From the NCBI RefSeq assembly GCF_010183535.1, contig NC_071332.1, positions 6,014,001-6,078,000 on the forward strand: a DNA stretch of 64,000 bases, written 5' to 3'. A program made the translations under genes and the position numbers. Positions 1 to 10,243 of this stretch are shown here, in pieces (position 1 is the first letter of the stretch; each line of letters opens with the position of its first letter). Origin of the DNA: Caenorhabditis remanei (lineage: Eukaryota > Nematoda > Chromadorea > Rhabditida > Rhabditidae). The notes beneath the pieces were generated by a model. That model ran no database searches. It worked only from the letters and a program-made list of their open reading frames with translations, and had not been told where the DNA came from.

Positions 1-49
1 GATGACCTGAAAGGAGAAATTATTTTTGAAAATTTGAATGAAAATATGC

Positions 50-1846
50 TCACAAGATCGTAGATCGTCTCTTCTGTAAATTTGCATCAGACTTGACGGT
101 GACCATAGTGCTAGACGCTTCGAATGCAGGGGAGTTGGCTTTGCTTTTCATTCCGAACAACGCTTTGATCACTTCACGGTATTCGGAGCTGAAAATTCAA
201 TAGGAGTTTTAAAGTAAACGTGGTATGGTTGGAGACCTGAATTGTGGGGATTCAGATAGGTTTTCAGATTTTGCTCAATTTCAAAATAAACCAAGTTATT
301 CTGGCAAGTCAATTCAAAGACCTTCCCCATAATTTGTACTTATTCTCCCTGAGGTTCAAAAGATATGCACCCTATCATGTGTCCTCTCTAATTATCCCTT
401 ATTATTCAAACTCAAATTCTTTGACGCAGGTTCTAAAGAGCCCATAGTGCACGCCATGTGACTGATGATGTCTGTTTGCTCACTTGATTGCATAGAAAAC
501 GAAAACATTCGACGCCGCTGCAGCATTGACTGTAATTCCAGCATACATTTGAATGAGTTGAGCGGTATAAGGAGTGTCAGATATAGAGTAGGATAGGGTG
601 TTGGCAGTGGTGGTGGAGACCCATCCGAACATGACAAGGCCTACTGTAACGGCCAGAGAGCGGAAGACACTTTTGAATCGAGCACCTGGGAAAGTAGTTT
701 GAAGCAGGGATTCTTTTTTTTGACTCACTAGCTTTGTTGTTTTTCAGAAGCAGATATACTGTGAGATAGACTATAAACACGAAAACATAAATGACTCCAC
801 TGGAATATGTGAACATTTGGAAAGCAGTTCCATTGAGAGCCAGAGGGTTCGCACAGATTATTTGACTGGAAATTTACAAAATATTTATGAGAAAAGGAGG
901 CGAATCGATACTTTTTGACATTAGTATCCCTAACTAGGAATCCATAAATCAGAAAAATGACAGCATAAGCCATCGGGAAGAGTAGTTGAACGAAGATGTA
1001 CAGTTTTGGCTCGTCTTGAATAATTCGATATCTGGAATGCAGTTTAGAATGACTGACTCGAAGAATTGACAGTACCTTGTGGGATATTTGACAGCAATAA
1101 GACGATCTATACCCATAGAAAGGATGAGAGGGCCACCAGAGGTTAAACCGATAAGAGGTACGGTGAGCATGTAGAAACATTGGGCTTGGGTGGAGGTTAC
1201 TGTAACAGAAATTGGTTTTTTGAATAAGGATGTAATGAGAACTGTGATTTTATGACTAAATTTAAATAGTTTACAGGATTCTCATATTTTCAACTTCAAA
1301 ATCATGTTTCCGTTTTTAAATCACAATTGGCAAGTGGATATTTTCCGGATTTTTTCGTCTTCTGAACCTGATAACTCAGGTGTTCTCTAGAATATTTGTT
1401 ACAGGTCTAGACACAACATGATGTTGTTTTTTTTTCTGGAGGCGGCAAGAATCAGAATACAAAAAATTAGGATGACTTAATTACAGATTTGACTGAACAG
1501 CTTAATATTATTCGATCCGGGAGGTGTTGTGGCACTCGTAGGCTTAAACTACGTTTTTCAAACAATGATCTCTGCAACTCACGATTTCCAAAAAGATGAA
1601 CACAGAACGGAAACTGGCCACTGATATGAATAGCATCTGCCAGGCATGTTACAGTAATCAAGATATAACATGGTGATCGAAATCTTCTGAAAACCAAAAA
1701 GTGTGTGACCATTTTCCAATTACAGCAGCTCACTTTGTCCTGAATGAACACATCAGCATCACAACGTTCCCTGCAATCCCAATAACTGAACAAAAGAAAA
1801 AGAAGAATCCGAGAGGAAGAATCTCTTTTGGGACGTAGTCGAACAT
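50..1846 (-). CDS. Srsx-type chemoreceptor (7TM GPCR), copy A
   Basis: Seven-transmembrane receptor of about 320 residues read from seven exons. The start ATG at 1846 opens MFDYVPKEILPLGFF, followed by the TM1 sequence CSVIGIAGNVVML. TM3 carries GGPLILSMGIDRLIAVKYP, the Srsx counterpart of the DRY region. TM6/7 read FGWVSTTTANTL and GITVNAAAASNVFVFYAI. The cytoplasmic tail ends RRSTIL at the stop at 50. Exon phases and junctions match the two neighbouring copies, but the intron at about 1203-1585 is longer (roughly 380 bases). Family knowledge: Srsx proteins are nematode-specific candidate chemoreceptors of sensory neuron cilia; no ligand can be inferred. The frame is intact throughout, so I read it as functional. 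The family call rests on the IDRLIAV and GGP motifs; another Srg-superfamily class is possible. Confidence 0.85.
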
Positions 1847-2221
1847 CGTTTGGATGTTTGAATGAATGTTGTTGTGTCACGACGATGACATTCATTTGGT
1901 TCCCACGGTTTCTCATGTACCCGGAGGAGTTGGTACGCCTACCGACTGCATGGTGACACATGGGAGAGAAAGAGTTCAAAAATCGTCGAAACAATTTTTT
2001 GAACTTCCACTTTTTTGGAAAAGAAGTTGTCACTTAAGTAACTGATCACTAAATTGTGACAGCTCAATGATTTGATTTAGAAATGTAATTACTCATATTT
2101 GATTATTGAAAGTAGATCAAATAACCAATTTATTGGACTCGCTATCAGAAACAACTTTTAAAGATTAAATGTTTACATAACTTTTCAGGGTAATAGAAAA
2201 ATAACATTTCAAAATAATAAT

Positions 2222-3489
2222 TCAGACAACTGTCATCCGACGAGCAGCTGCTGCAGGTGACTGTTGAAACATCACAGATGGCTGGGATACTGAACGGGGG
2301 ACCACTTTGGTGACTGTCTGGGTGCTGGATGGCTCGAAAATCATTCCGCCCTTCTTGCGGATTCCAAACATTGATTGGATCACTGCACGGTACTCGGAAC
2401 TGGAAATATCTCTTGTAAGGAGAGAACCCGAACACTAGTAGGCTTACTTGATCGCATAGAAAACAAAGACATTTGAAGCCGCCGCAAAGTTTACAGTAAT
2501 CCCTGCATACATTTGAATAAGTTGGATGGTTAGCAAATCATCTGTGATAGAATACGACAAAGTGTTTGCTGTTGTAGTGGTCACCCATCCTAGCAACACA
2601 AAACCAACTGTCACAAGAATGGAACGGAACACATTTTTGAATCGGGCACCTGGAAATTTACAAGATTTTTGGTAGATATGGTATCAGAAAAACTCACTAG
2701 CTTTATTGGATTTCAGCATGACATAAACTGAAAGGTAGATGAAAAAGACTGCGATGTAGATGATTCCACTGGTATAAGTGAACATTTGAAAAGAGTATCC
2801 GTTTAGAGAAAGGGGATTGGAGCAGACCATTTGACTGGAAAAGGAAAGTTATATTAATAAAGGCCAAGGCGTTCCATCAAAAGCCACTCACTTTTTCACA
2901 TCCGTATCCCTCACGAGGAATCCGTAAACCAGGAAAGCAATACTATAGAGAACCGGAAATGCTAATTGAGCAATCACATAGTTTCTTGGCTCTTCTTGAT
3001 AATACCGATATCTGAAAACTCCTCAGTTCCTAAAAAATTTTCTCCAAATAACTCACTTTGTTGGAAATTTCACAGCAATCAATCTATCAATTCCCATACT
3101 CAGAATCAAGGGACCGCCCGTGGTGAAGCCAACAATCGGGATAGTGAGGATATAGAAGCATTGAGCTTGGGAGGATGTGACTGTATACCAGAACATGGAC
3201 TCGGAATGAAAATTTCAACTTACGATTCCCAAAAAGATGGACACAAAACGGGAATTGGCCGCAGACATGGAGCAAATCGGCAACACAAGTTGCACAAATT
3301 AAGAGGTGGCACGGGGATCGGAACCGTCTGAAATTAAAAAAAATATATATCACAAAAATTGAGTTCAATAACTCACTTTGTCCTAATAGTGCAAAAAACC
3401 ATAATTGTGTTACCAATCACTCCAATCACAGAGCAGAAAAAGAAAAAGAAGCCGAGAGGCAAGATAGCTGGGTTGATATAATCGAACAT
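2222..3489 (-). CDS. Srsx-type chemoreceptor, copy B
   Basis: Second member of the tandem array, about 330 residues, same exon-intron plan as copies A and C. It starts MFDYINPAILPLGFFFFF with TM1 CSVIGVIGNTIMVF. TM2 is in the exon reading RFRSPCHLLICATCVADLLH. TM3 gives GGPLILSMGIDRLIAVKFP, and the next exon begins YRYYQEEPRNYVIAQLAFP. TM6/7 are LLGWVTTTTANTLSYSI and GITVNFAAASNVFVFYAI. The C-terminal tail is Ser/Thr/Gln-rich and ends RRMTVV before TGA at 2222. The spacer to copy C is under 200 bases. All junctions checked have GT/AG ends and keep frame. Confidence 0.88.
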
Positions 3490-3666
3490 TGTTTCCAATT
3501 AGACAGCTTTCAGAAAACAACTTCTAGTTTGTAGTAGAAAGTTTAAAACATCAAAAGCAAGGCTCAAAAACACGGATTCATTTATTTTCACACCCCTCGT
3601 GCGAGGGTGAGCATGTAAGCAATAAGGGGGCGGAGTTTGGCCAGACAAGAGTTAGAAATTATCAAA

Positions 3667-5143
3667 TTAGATCACCAGTGTCATTCTTCGTGATGATTTG
3701 GGAATTAATTTGGAGGATGAGAAAAATTTGGGCATTGAGAGTACAGAAAGAGACTTTGATCTCTTTGAACTATGAGCTCCGAGGTCTTGAGTGGTTGATG
3801 TCTCCGTGTGGGCAACCCCTAGTTTCTTGGATTTTCTTCCGAAGAGTTTTTGAATAGCTTCACGATATTCAGAGCTGAAATTTTATATTTTCACCAGATA
3901 AGATGTGTCGATAACTGACTTGATAGAATAAAACACGAAGACATTAGAGGCGGCTGCAAAGTTGACTGTAATTCCAGCATATGTCTGAATCAAATGAGCC
4001 GTATCAAGGTTATCCGTGACAGAATACGAAGAGGAGTTTGCAATTGTAGTTGTTGCCCATCCCAAGAGAACAAAACTGACAGTGACGAGGATTGAGCGGA
4101 AGACACTTTTGAAACGGGAGTCTAGAACTGGACAGTTGACGATGAAGGGGGCCTTGAAAACTTACTTGTCTGACTATGTTTCAATAGAAAATAAACTCTG
4201 AAATACACAAAGAAAATAGCCACATAAATGAATGCACACGTGTAGTTATACCATTGAAAAGATGCCCCCTTGAGAGCTAACGGGTTGGCACATGTGATTT
4301 GTCTGGAAGCGAAATTAAGATATTTTCCTTTTAGTGTTCCTCTCTCACTCATTAATATCTCGTTCCAAAAATCCGAAAACTAGGAAAAAAGATGTATAGA
4401 TAGTTGGAAATATTAGTTGGAGAGCTAGATATTTCACAGACGATTGTTGATAATAACGATAAGATGTCGGGAACGTCACGGCTATGAAGCGATCAATCCC
4501 CATTGCAAGAATCAAGGGACCGCCTGCAGTGTAGCCAATGATTGGCAGGATTAGCATGAAATAGCATTCCGATTGACTGGATGTGACTGAAATGAGTTGG
4601 TAAGGTCTCCAGGAATCTTTTGAAACTTGAAAAAACCTACATCCAGTAAAGAATTGATAGATGAAGGGGTACTGGCCACTAATATGAAAAGCATCAATGA
4701 GACAGGTGAGGGAAATTAAGAAATGGCATGGGGAGCGGAGTCGTCTGGAATTAAAACTCATAGTTTTCGATTACCGAGGCTTCGAATCTAGAATCGCTCA
4801 GGAGATAGTCACGTTCAAATCGTTGTATCTCAAAAACTAAACAAGATTGCAGAACATTTCAGATTAAAACTCAAAGATTTATACAGTCACAAATTTTTGT
4901 GATTGATAAACCAATTATAGCTCTATTAGTTTATGAGACTCACTTTGTAATTGCACAACATAATATCATTATAGTATTCCCAATAACTCCAATAGTAGAA
5001 CAGAAGATAAAGAATATTGCAAGAGGAAGAAGATACAAGTCAACCATCTGAAGAATCCAGGAACTGGGATCACTAGCAGCAAAATACGATTCAGTTCTCA
5101 TAATATTCCCAAAAAACTCCCACCGACCCGTATTCGTGCACAT
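3667..5143 (-). CDS. Srsx-type chemoreceptor, copy C
   Basis: First (5'-most) gene of the minus-strand array, about 350 residues. Unlike A and B it has an N-terminal extension of about 30 residues (MCTNTGRWEFFGNIMRTESY...) before the shared membrane core DLYLLPLAIFFIFCS. TM3 reads GGPLILAMGIDRFIAVTFP, with the intron after PTS as in the paralogs. TM6/7 read LLGWATTTIANSSSYSV and GITVNFAAASNVFVFYSI. The tail is Ser/Lys-rich and ends RRMTLVI before TAA at 3667. The extension could place a glycosylated or disulphide-bearing N terminus outside the cell; alternatively the true start is a later Met. The gene looks intact. Confidence 0.86.
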
Positions 5144-5312
5144 TGCAACATTTGTCCCGAGACACGGAATACGTGCGTTTATTCATAAAAGTCAGCAATT
5201 ATGTTTAGATTCAACTAGAAGAAAGTGAACCCTGCAGCGCGAGGGGAGAAAATAAATGAAACGAAAAAGAATTCATTGACACAACAAACATCACATAATT
5301 ATAACATGACTA

Positions 5313-5519
5313 CTACTTGCGGAGCATAACGATTAGAAGTTTCTCCTCAAATTCGAACTTTCCAGACTTGGCGACACAGAAGTCACGAATCGTGCGTTCA
5401 TCACATTTCGGAGTATTTTTGACAGCTGGGAAGCATCCGGAGTACAGGATATTCTCCCATTGAACTTTATCGACACATATTGGGACGGCGGCGGAGAAGC
5501 AGGTGGCGTTGAGTTGGGC
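5313..5519 (-). pseudogene. Orphan Cys-rich terminal exon
   Basis: After a good 3' splice signal (TATTCCAG just above 5519) the minus strand reads AQLNATCFSAAVPICVDKVQ and ends IVMLRK before TAG at 5313. It holds five cysteines in about 67 residues, like the end of a small secreted nematode protein. No upstream exon with a matching phase could be found between here and the methyltransferase-like gene. A candidate ATG exon at about 5630-5670 would join in another, also open, frame. I read it as the remnant of a gene or as a gene whose 5' part I could not identify. The protein family is not recognised. Confidence 0.35.
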
Positions 5520-5894
5520 CTGGAATATGAATGGTTTGGTTGGAAGCTACGGAACGGTGCAGCTAAGGAAACTTCGAACGGTTTTAACTTGTCTGAAAGT
5601 TACCGTACAGACTGGGTATTACTATCGTTCGAATCGTCTTGGACATTTTGGTGTTCAAAAGTTGTATGTTTTATAATTTACTTGATTTGATAGCCCGTTT
5701 TACATAAAATCATGCTCAAAAACATTTTGAAATTACTTTTTTAATTCAATAAATCCTGTTTTACTCAAATTATTGTAACATCAACATTCTTCTTCGTCAT
5801 CACAGCCACCTCACGTTTCAAGTCATGATCAACATCAACCCCAAGATCTCAAATTCTAGTCTGATGACCGATGTTCCCATGCCTCCGTGGGAAC

Positions 5895-7900
5895 TCATTC
5901 CCAAATTCTACGTAAAAAGTCAGGTGCATGATCACTCACTGCATTTGCTGATGCAAGCAATTCCTCCTTCGTCGCTGCAAGTTTTCTCCAAAGCATCAGA
6001 CAAACGTCTGGAACTGGAAGTGGTGGATTCTTCGGGCGAGAGAAGAGAACGATCTGGCCAGAGTCTGGAAGATACATTACTAGATACATTACTGTGGTTT
6101 AGAATGCTTGATTACCCTTGAGAAGTGGTTTCAACTTCTTGAACAGTCCATCGATATCGCCGACTTCATGGGAGATCTCATTGAAGATGATCAGATCAAA
6201 CGGACCATTCTGAAACTTGTTGTTCATAAGGAAGTTGTTTTTGGAAAAGTTCTGCAACAACATTGGAGGTGTGGGAAAATCAAAAAATCCTAGAAAATAT
6301 CTTGTAGTCGTGGTGCAAAAAATGTATTGAAAGATCAGAACACATTTTGGTGGTGTTGCTCATGGGAATCTCGGGAAGAAAGGAGAAATCTGGGGAAGGG
6401 ACTTGGACAAATGTGGTAAGGTTACTGTAGTTGCCCTGAAACTTTGGGTCAAATGATTTTCACTTGTATGAATTGTTAGAAGAAGCTGAGGCGTCTTCGG
6501 AGTACGGTATCTTGTAGTTACAGTATCCATCTGCACCTTGTCTGTGCAAATGTGCTCATTTGACCTCAATCAGCTTGATTTTGAGCCATTTTCAAAAATA
6601 TCATCTATTAAATGATTTATCTAGAATTTTGAATAAAACTCCATACTTTTCCAAGTTTTTGATTCATCAGAATCGTTGCTCAAGGTAATCTTTTGCCTTC
6701 TTTTCTCCGAGCTATCTGTGTTTACGGACAACCGGACACACAGAAATCCTCCTATTTTCAGTGTCAAGATTCACTGACAAGAGTGACAAGATTCTAGACA
6801 TTTCTTGTTCCCAAACTTTGACCTATTCTCCCATGTACTCTCCCCTACCGTAACAATTTGTACACATTTCTGAAGTAGTGTCAAAACCTTTCCTAAACAA
6901 AGTACGTAATTCGAGTGATTTTTGGCCTCTCTCTCTTCTCCCGCCACTCCAGACCGTGTAACCCAATCCGCCATTCTTGAGCCGAAAAAAAACTCGCCGA
7001 TGGCGGCGTAAACTTCAAAAATCGGACCTGGATCGAAGGTTCACGCCTCAGCGACAAATGTTTTGTCGCGTTGTTTTGGGGTGACTCCAGAGAATCGTGG
7101 CATGTGTTGTTACATAACAGATGGCTTAACTCACTTATCTCAATACACACACGTACACACACAACACACGTTGAATCAGATCTCTCTTTTCTTAATCAAT
7201 TATTTGATAGGTCACATTATCTTGATTTTAATGGGATTGGTTCCTTCTTCAAGTGGTTGAAAACGAACACTTTCAGACTCACCGGAGCGATCGCATCGGC
7301 ACTTCTTGTGATATATCCTTTGTGATAATTAACGTTCGACGGGAAAGTGAATGTTGGCTTTTCAGCGGACGACATAATTGTTAATCTGAAGAAAAAATAT
7401 GTAGTTCGAGATTTTCTGGGGAAATCTTACTTATTAGTTGGATGGTTTTCAGCCAAAGTGAGAGCAAAAAGACAGGCTTCATCGGAAACATCAAGGATGG
7501 AGAGGCCATCGGATTTTCCGGTCTGGAATTACACAGATCATTAAAGAATACAGTAGGCAACTGGAGGCAGCCAGCTAATATCATATATGCCTTCGCTATT
7601 AAGTTTCTGATGGCTGGGTGGCTCAGTTGGTTTTGCTTTTGCCCTATGCGCGGAGGGTCGTTGGTTCGAAACCAACTGAACGTAAACTCTTTTGTGGACC
7701 AATTGAAGTCCTTTTTGACTGAGAATAATCGTAAACTAACTTTATCCATAATCAATTTCCAGAAATCTCCATGATGTTGAACCTCGAACTTTTTGATAGC
7801 ATCATACTGATCCTTTCCGAACTTTACTCTCTGAAATTTCATAATCAGAAACTCGATTTTAAACTCAAATTATAGAAATGAAGCTCAAACTGACCACCAT
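5895..7900 (-). CDS. Methyltransferase-like protein with degenerate SAM motif
   Basis: Six short exons join in frame to about 198 residues. The start is ATG GTG at 7900, followed directly by an intron and then RVKFGKDQYDAIKKFEVQ. Next come GLSILDVSDEACLFALTLA (the place of methyltransferase motif I), then GPFDLIIFNEISHEVGDIDG (motif IV-like, with the strand and Asn-Glu), then LFKKLKPLLKDSGQIVLFSR (motif V/VI region), ending FLRRIWE at 5895. This is the order of a class I Rossmann methyltransferase, but the Gly-rich loop of motif I is replaced by VSDE. The intron at about 6252-7282 is about 1 kb, and another intron contains a tRNA-like sequence. A short conserved-looking stretch just past the stop (about 5785-5895) reads on in another frame with one internal stop, so the C terminus may be truncated. 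Substrate unknown. Confidence 0.6.
7612..7690 (+). repeat. tRNA-like sequence (tRNA pseudogene or SINE head)
   Basis: It contains an A-box-like TGGCTCAGTTGG at 7619-7630 and a perfect T arm, GTTGG-TTCGAAA-CCAAC, at 7660-7676. A T-rich run lies just downstream. No acceptor stem can be folded around it, so it is not a complete tRNA. It lies in an intron of the methyltransferase-like gene, on the opposite strand. It could be a decayed tRNA gene or the polymerase III head of a SINE. Confidence 0.5.
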
Positions 7901-8292
7901 TTTTTAGCGTTGATTGTTGTACACCTGGACGAGAGAGGGGACAGTGAGAAATATCTTCTTCTTCTCTCCTCTTGTTGAGGGTAGAGAAATGAGGAAACAA
8001 CACAAGTGGGGGAGTGGGAAATGAGGATGAGATGAAGAAGAAGAAGCAGAAAAAGATGGATGAGCAACAAGTGGAGGAGCACCGCGGAGGAAGTTTGCAC
8101 ACTGTTAAATTTCGATCGGCTTTCTGGCGAACACATGTAGTTGACGACACATTGTGGGAAGTTTCGGAGATTTACACCTGAAGCTAGGAAGAGGAGATTT
8201 ATGAAGTGGAAGTATACTGAGATTCAAAAATTTATAACCCTTTTTCAACAACATAAAATTACAACAAAAATGACTAAACATGAGAAAAATAA

Positions 8293-9567
8293 CTAGAAAG
8301 AAGGAGTATTGGATTTAACGAAAATGCTCTCTCGATAGTTTTTCAGCTCGGCAATCGACTCCATGATATCGTCGAATGCTCGATGAGTGCACGCCTTTCT
8401 TGGATGTTTGAAGTCTGGATACCACCGTTGAACGAGTCCTTTGATAGTTGAGACGTCGATGCATCGATAGTGGGCGAACTCATCGAGTTTTGGCATGTAC
8501 TTCTTGATGAACAGTCGATCCATGTAGATGGAATTTCCAGCGATCGGACTTTTTCCTGAAATAAGAATAATGGGATTAGAGATTTTATTTCAATTTTCTA
8601 GTACGAAATTGATGTATTATGTTTTCAAAGAGTTCGAGGCTACAACGACTTTTTCAGAACTATCAACTTCCAATTAAACGCCTTGCTCGGAACGAAACCA
8701 AATTGAAACGAAAATAAACATCGATGTTTTTAGAGTTCAAATTTGTTGAAAATTCGTTGAAAAACTGTCTTGATTAGGTCCCAAACCAAATAAAGAAAAG
8801 CTGTTTGATTGTGAGGTAATGGTTTCTCAAACAATCGTCAAAACCATACTTGCAACAGGCCGGGCCGGGTCACAGTACAAAAATTTGAAAATTTGAATTT
8901 TTTGAAAATTTTTTTGATTTTTTCGCAAAAAAGTCGAATTTTCGACTATGTTTTTACATATCGATAAAACTCAAGTGTACATAGAATTTTTGAGTATTTT
9001 TGATGAAAATTTCTAAAAATTTCGAAAAATTTTGTGAAAAAATTGTGCTCATTTTTTGACTCCGGGCCGGCAACTTTCTCTACCGGCCCGAGCCGGGCCG
9101 GGCCGATATTTTGCAAGTATGGTCAAAACAATTTAAAAAAAAATTCTCACCAGGAAGAGCATGCAATTTTAGGAACTCGACAACTTCATTCTCCGCTTCG
9201 GTCATTGAGTACTTGCTGCTGATGATTTTATCCATCAGCCCATTCTCCAAAAACGTCTTTCTTGGCCAGTCTTCCATTTTGTCGAGAACTTCTTTTGGCT
9301 GATGAATGACAATATCTGGGCCAGTGGCAATCGTGTTCAATTCCGAGTCTGTGACAATAACAGCGATTTCACAGAGAGTCTAAACAAATAAAAGATTAAT
9401 TTTTATAAACTTCCAAAACTAATTACCTGCTTCTCGACATTTAATCCCGTCATCTCGCAGTCAATCCAAATGATTCGCTGCTCGATTTTGTCGCAGACGT
9501 GGTAGAGAGTGGACATTGCTCGCCTGGTAATAGGATTATTGATTGACTTTATCGCAGCAGCAAGCAT
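8293..9567 (-). CDS. Oligoribonuclease (REXO2/Orn family, DEDDh 3'-5' exonuclease)
   Basis: Three exons encode about 210 residues. Exon 1 (start at 9567) has a basic, Ala/Ser-rich lead, MLAAAIKSINNPITRRAMST, that could be a mitochondrial presequence; an internal Met at MSTLYHV would give a cytosolic form. ExoI is IWIDCEMTGL (Asp and Glu ligands), exoII is GNSIYMDRLF, and exoIII is CTHRAFDDI with the catalytic His and Asp, completing the DEDDh set. Family knowledge: these enzymes degrade 2-5-nucleotide RNAs left by larger nucleases, in mitochondria and cytosol. The intron between exons 2 and 3 holds a 277-bp MITE. Length and motifs are normal for the family. In C. elegans the orthologue is, from memory, C08B6.8. 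Confidence 0.92.
8845..9121. mobile_element. hAT-like MITE in the oligoribonuclease intron
   Basis: A 277-bp non-coding element bounded by inverted ends CATACTTGCAA and TTGCAAGTATG, each followed inward by GC-rich GGCCGGGCCGGG-type blocks. It is flanked by a perfect 8-bp direct repeat GTCAAAAC (8837-8844 and 9122-9129). The interior is T- and A-rich. An 8-bp target duplication is what hAT-superfamily transposases make. No coding capacity, so it would be mobilised in trans. Confidence 0.85.
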
Positions 9568-10243
9568 TCTCTTCTAAAACGAATAGCGAATGAGAAAGCT
9601 TGTTGAATTGAGACAATTTTTCGTTTTACGTTGTTTTAAACACAAATTGTGATGAAATTTCGAAAATTTCACGTTTTATAGATAAATTAATTTTTTCTTG
9701 TTTTAACCGAATAATTTTTAAGCTTGAATAAGTTGAGAAAAGTATAGAAATCAAGTCTGAAAGTCTGAAAATTGAAAATAAAGTTAATAATGCAAGCGCG
9801 CTCCGCTGGACCGGCAAAGCGTTTTTTTGAGCCGCGACGCCTTCAACGAAATGAAATTTCACGAAACTTTTCAAACTTTGACGCCTTCTACTCTTTTTTT
9901 GCGTCTATTTTGTGCCAAACCGGTTTTACGTGTATTCATCTCCATTCATTCTTCTCCGAAAAATATTATTGTCCTTTCTCACCGAAAACTCCGGGCTTGA
10001 AACTCGTTTTCCCAGTTTTGCAAGTCGTATTTTCCAGATTTTTGACTGCAAACTGCTTTATTGACATAAAAAATGATGAGCAGACTGGCTTGAAATGCGG
10101 AATGTCGCGAGTAACCTCAAAGTTAAGGTTTGTATTGGTGTTGTGTTGAATTCTGTGCATAATTTCGCAATGTTTCCTGGAGAAATTCAGTATTTGTTCG
10201 AAATTTGTTTCTCGTAATTTATTCTTCTTCAGACTGGTTTCAC
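9568..10243. promoter_or_regulatory. Shared divergent upstream region of oligoribonuclease and wdr-20
   Basis: About 680 bases without a believable coding exon separate the two divergently transcribed genes, so both promoters must lie here. A short GC-rich block at about 9791-9845 stands out from AT-rich flanks. Just before the wdr-20 start, ATTCTTCTTCAG at 10221-10232 is a good 3' splice or spliced-leader acceptor. No specific factor site recognised. Confidence 0.5.
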
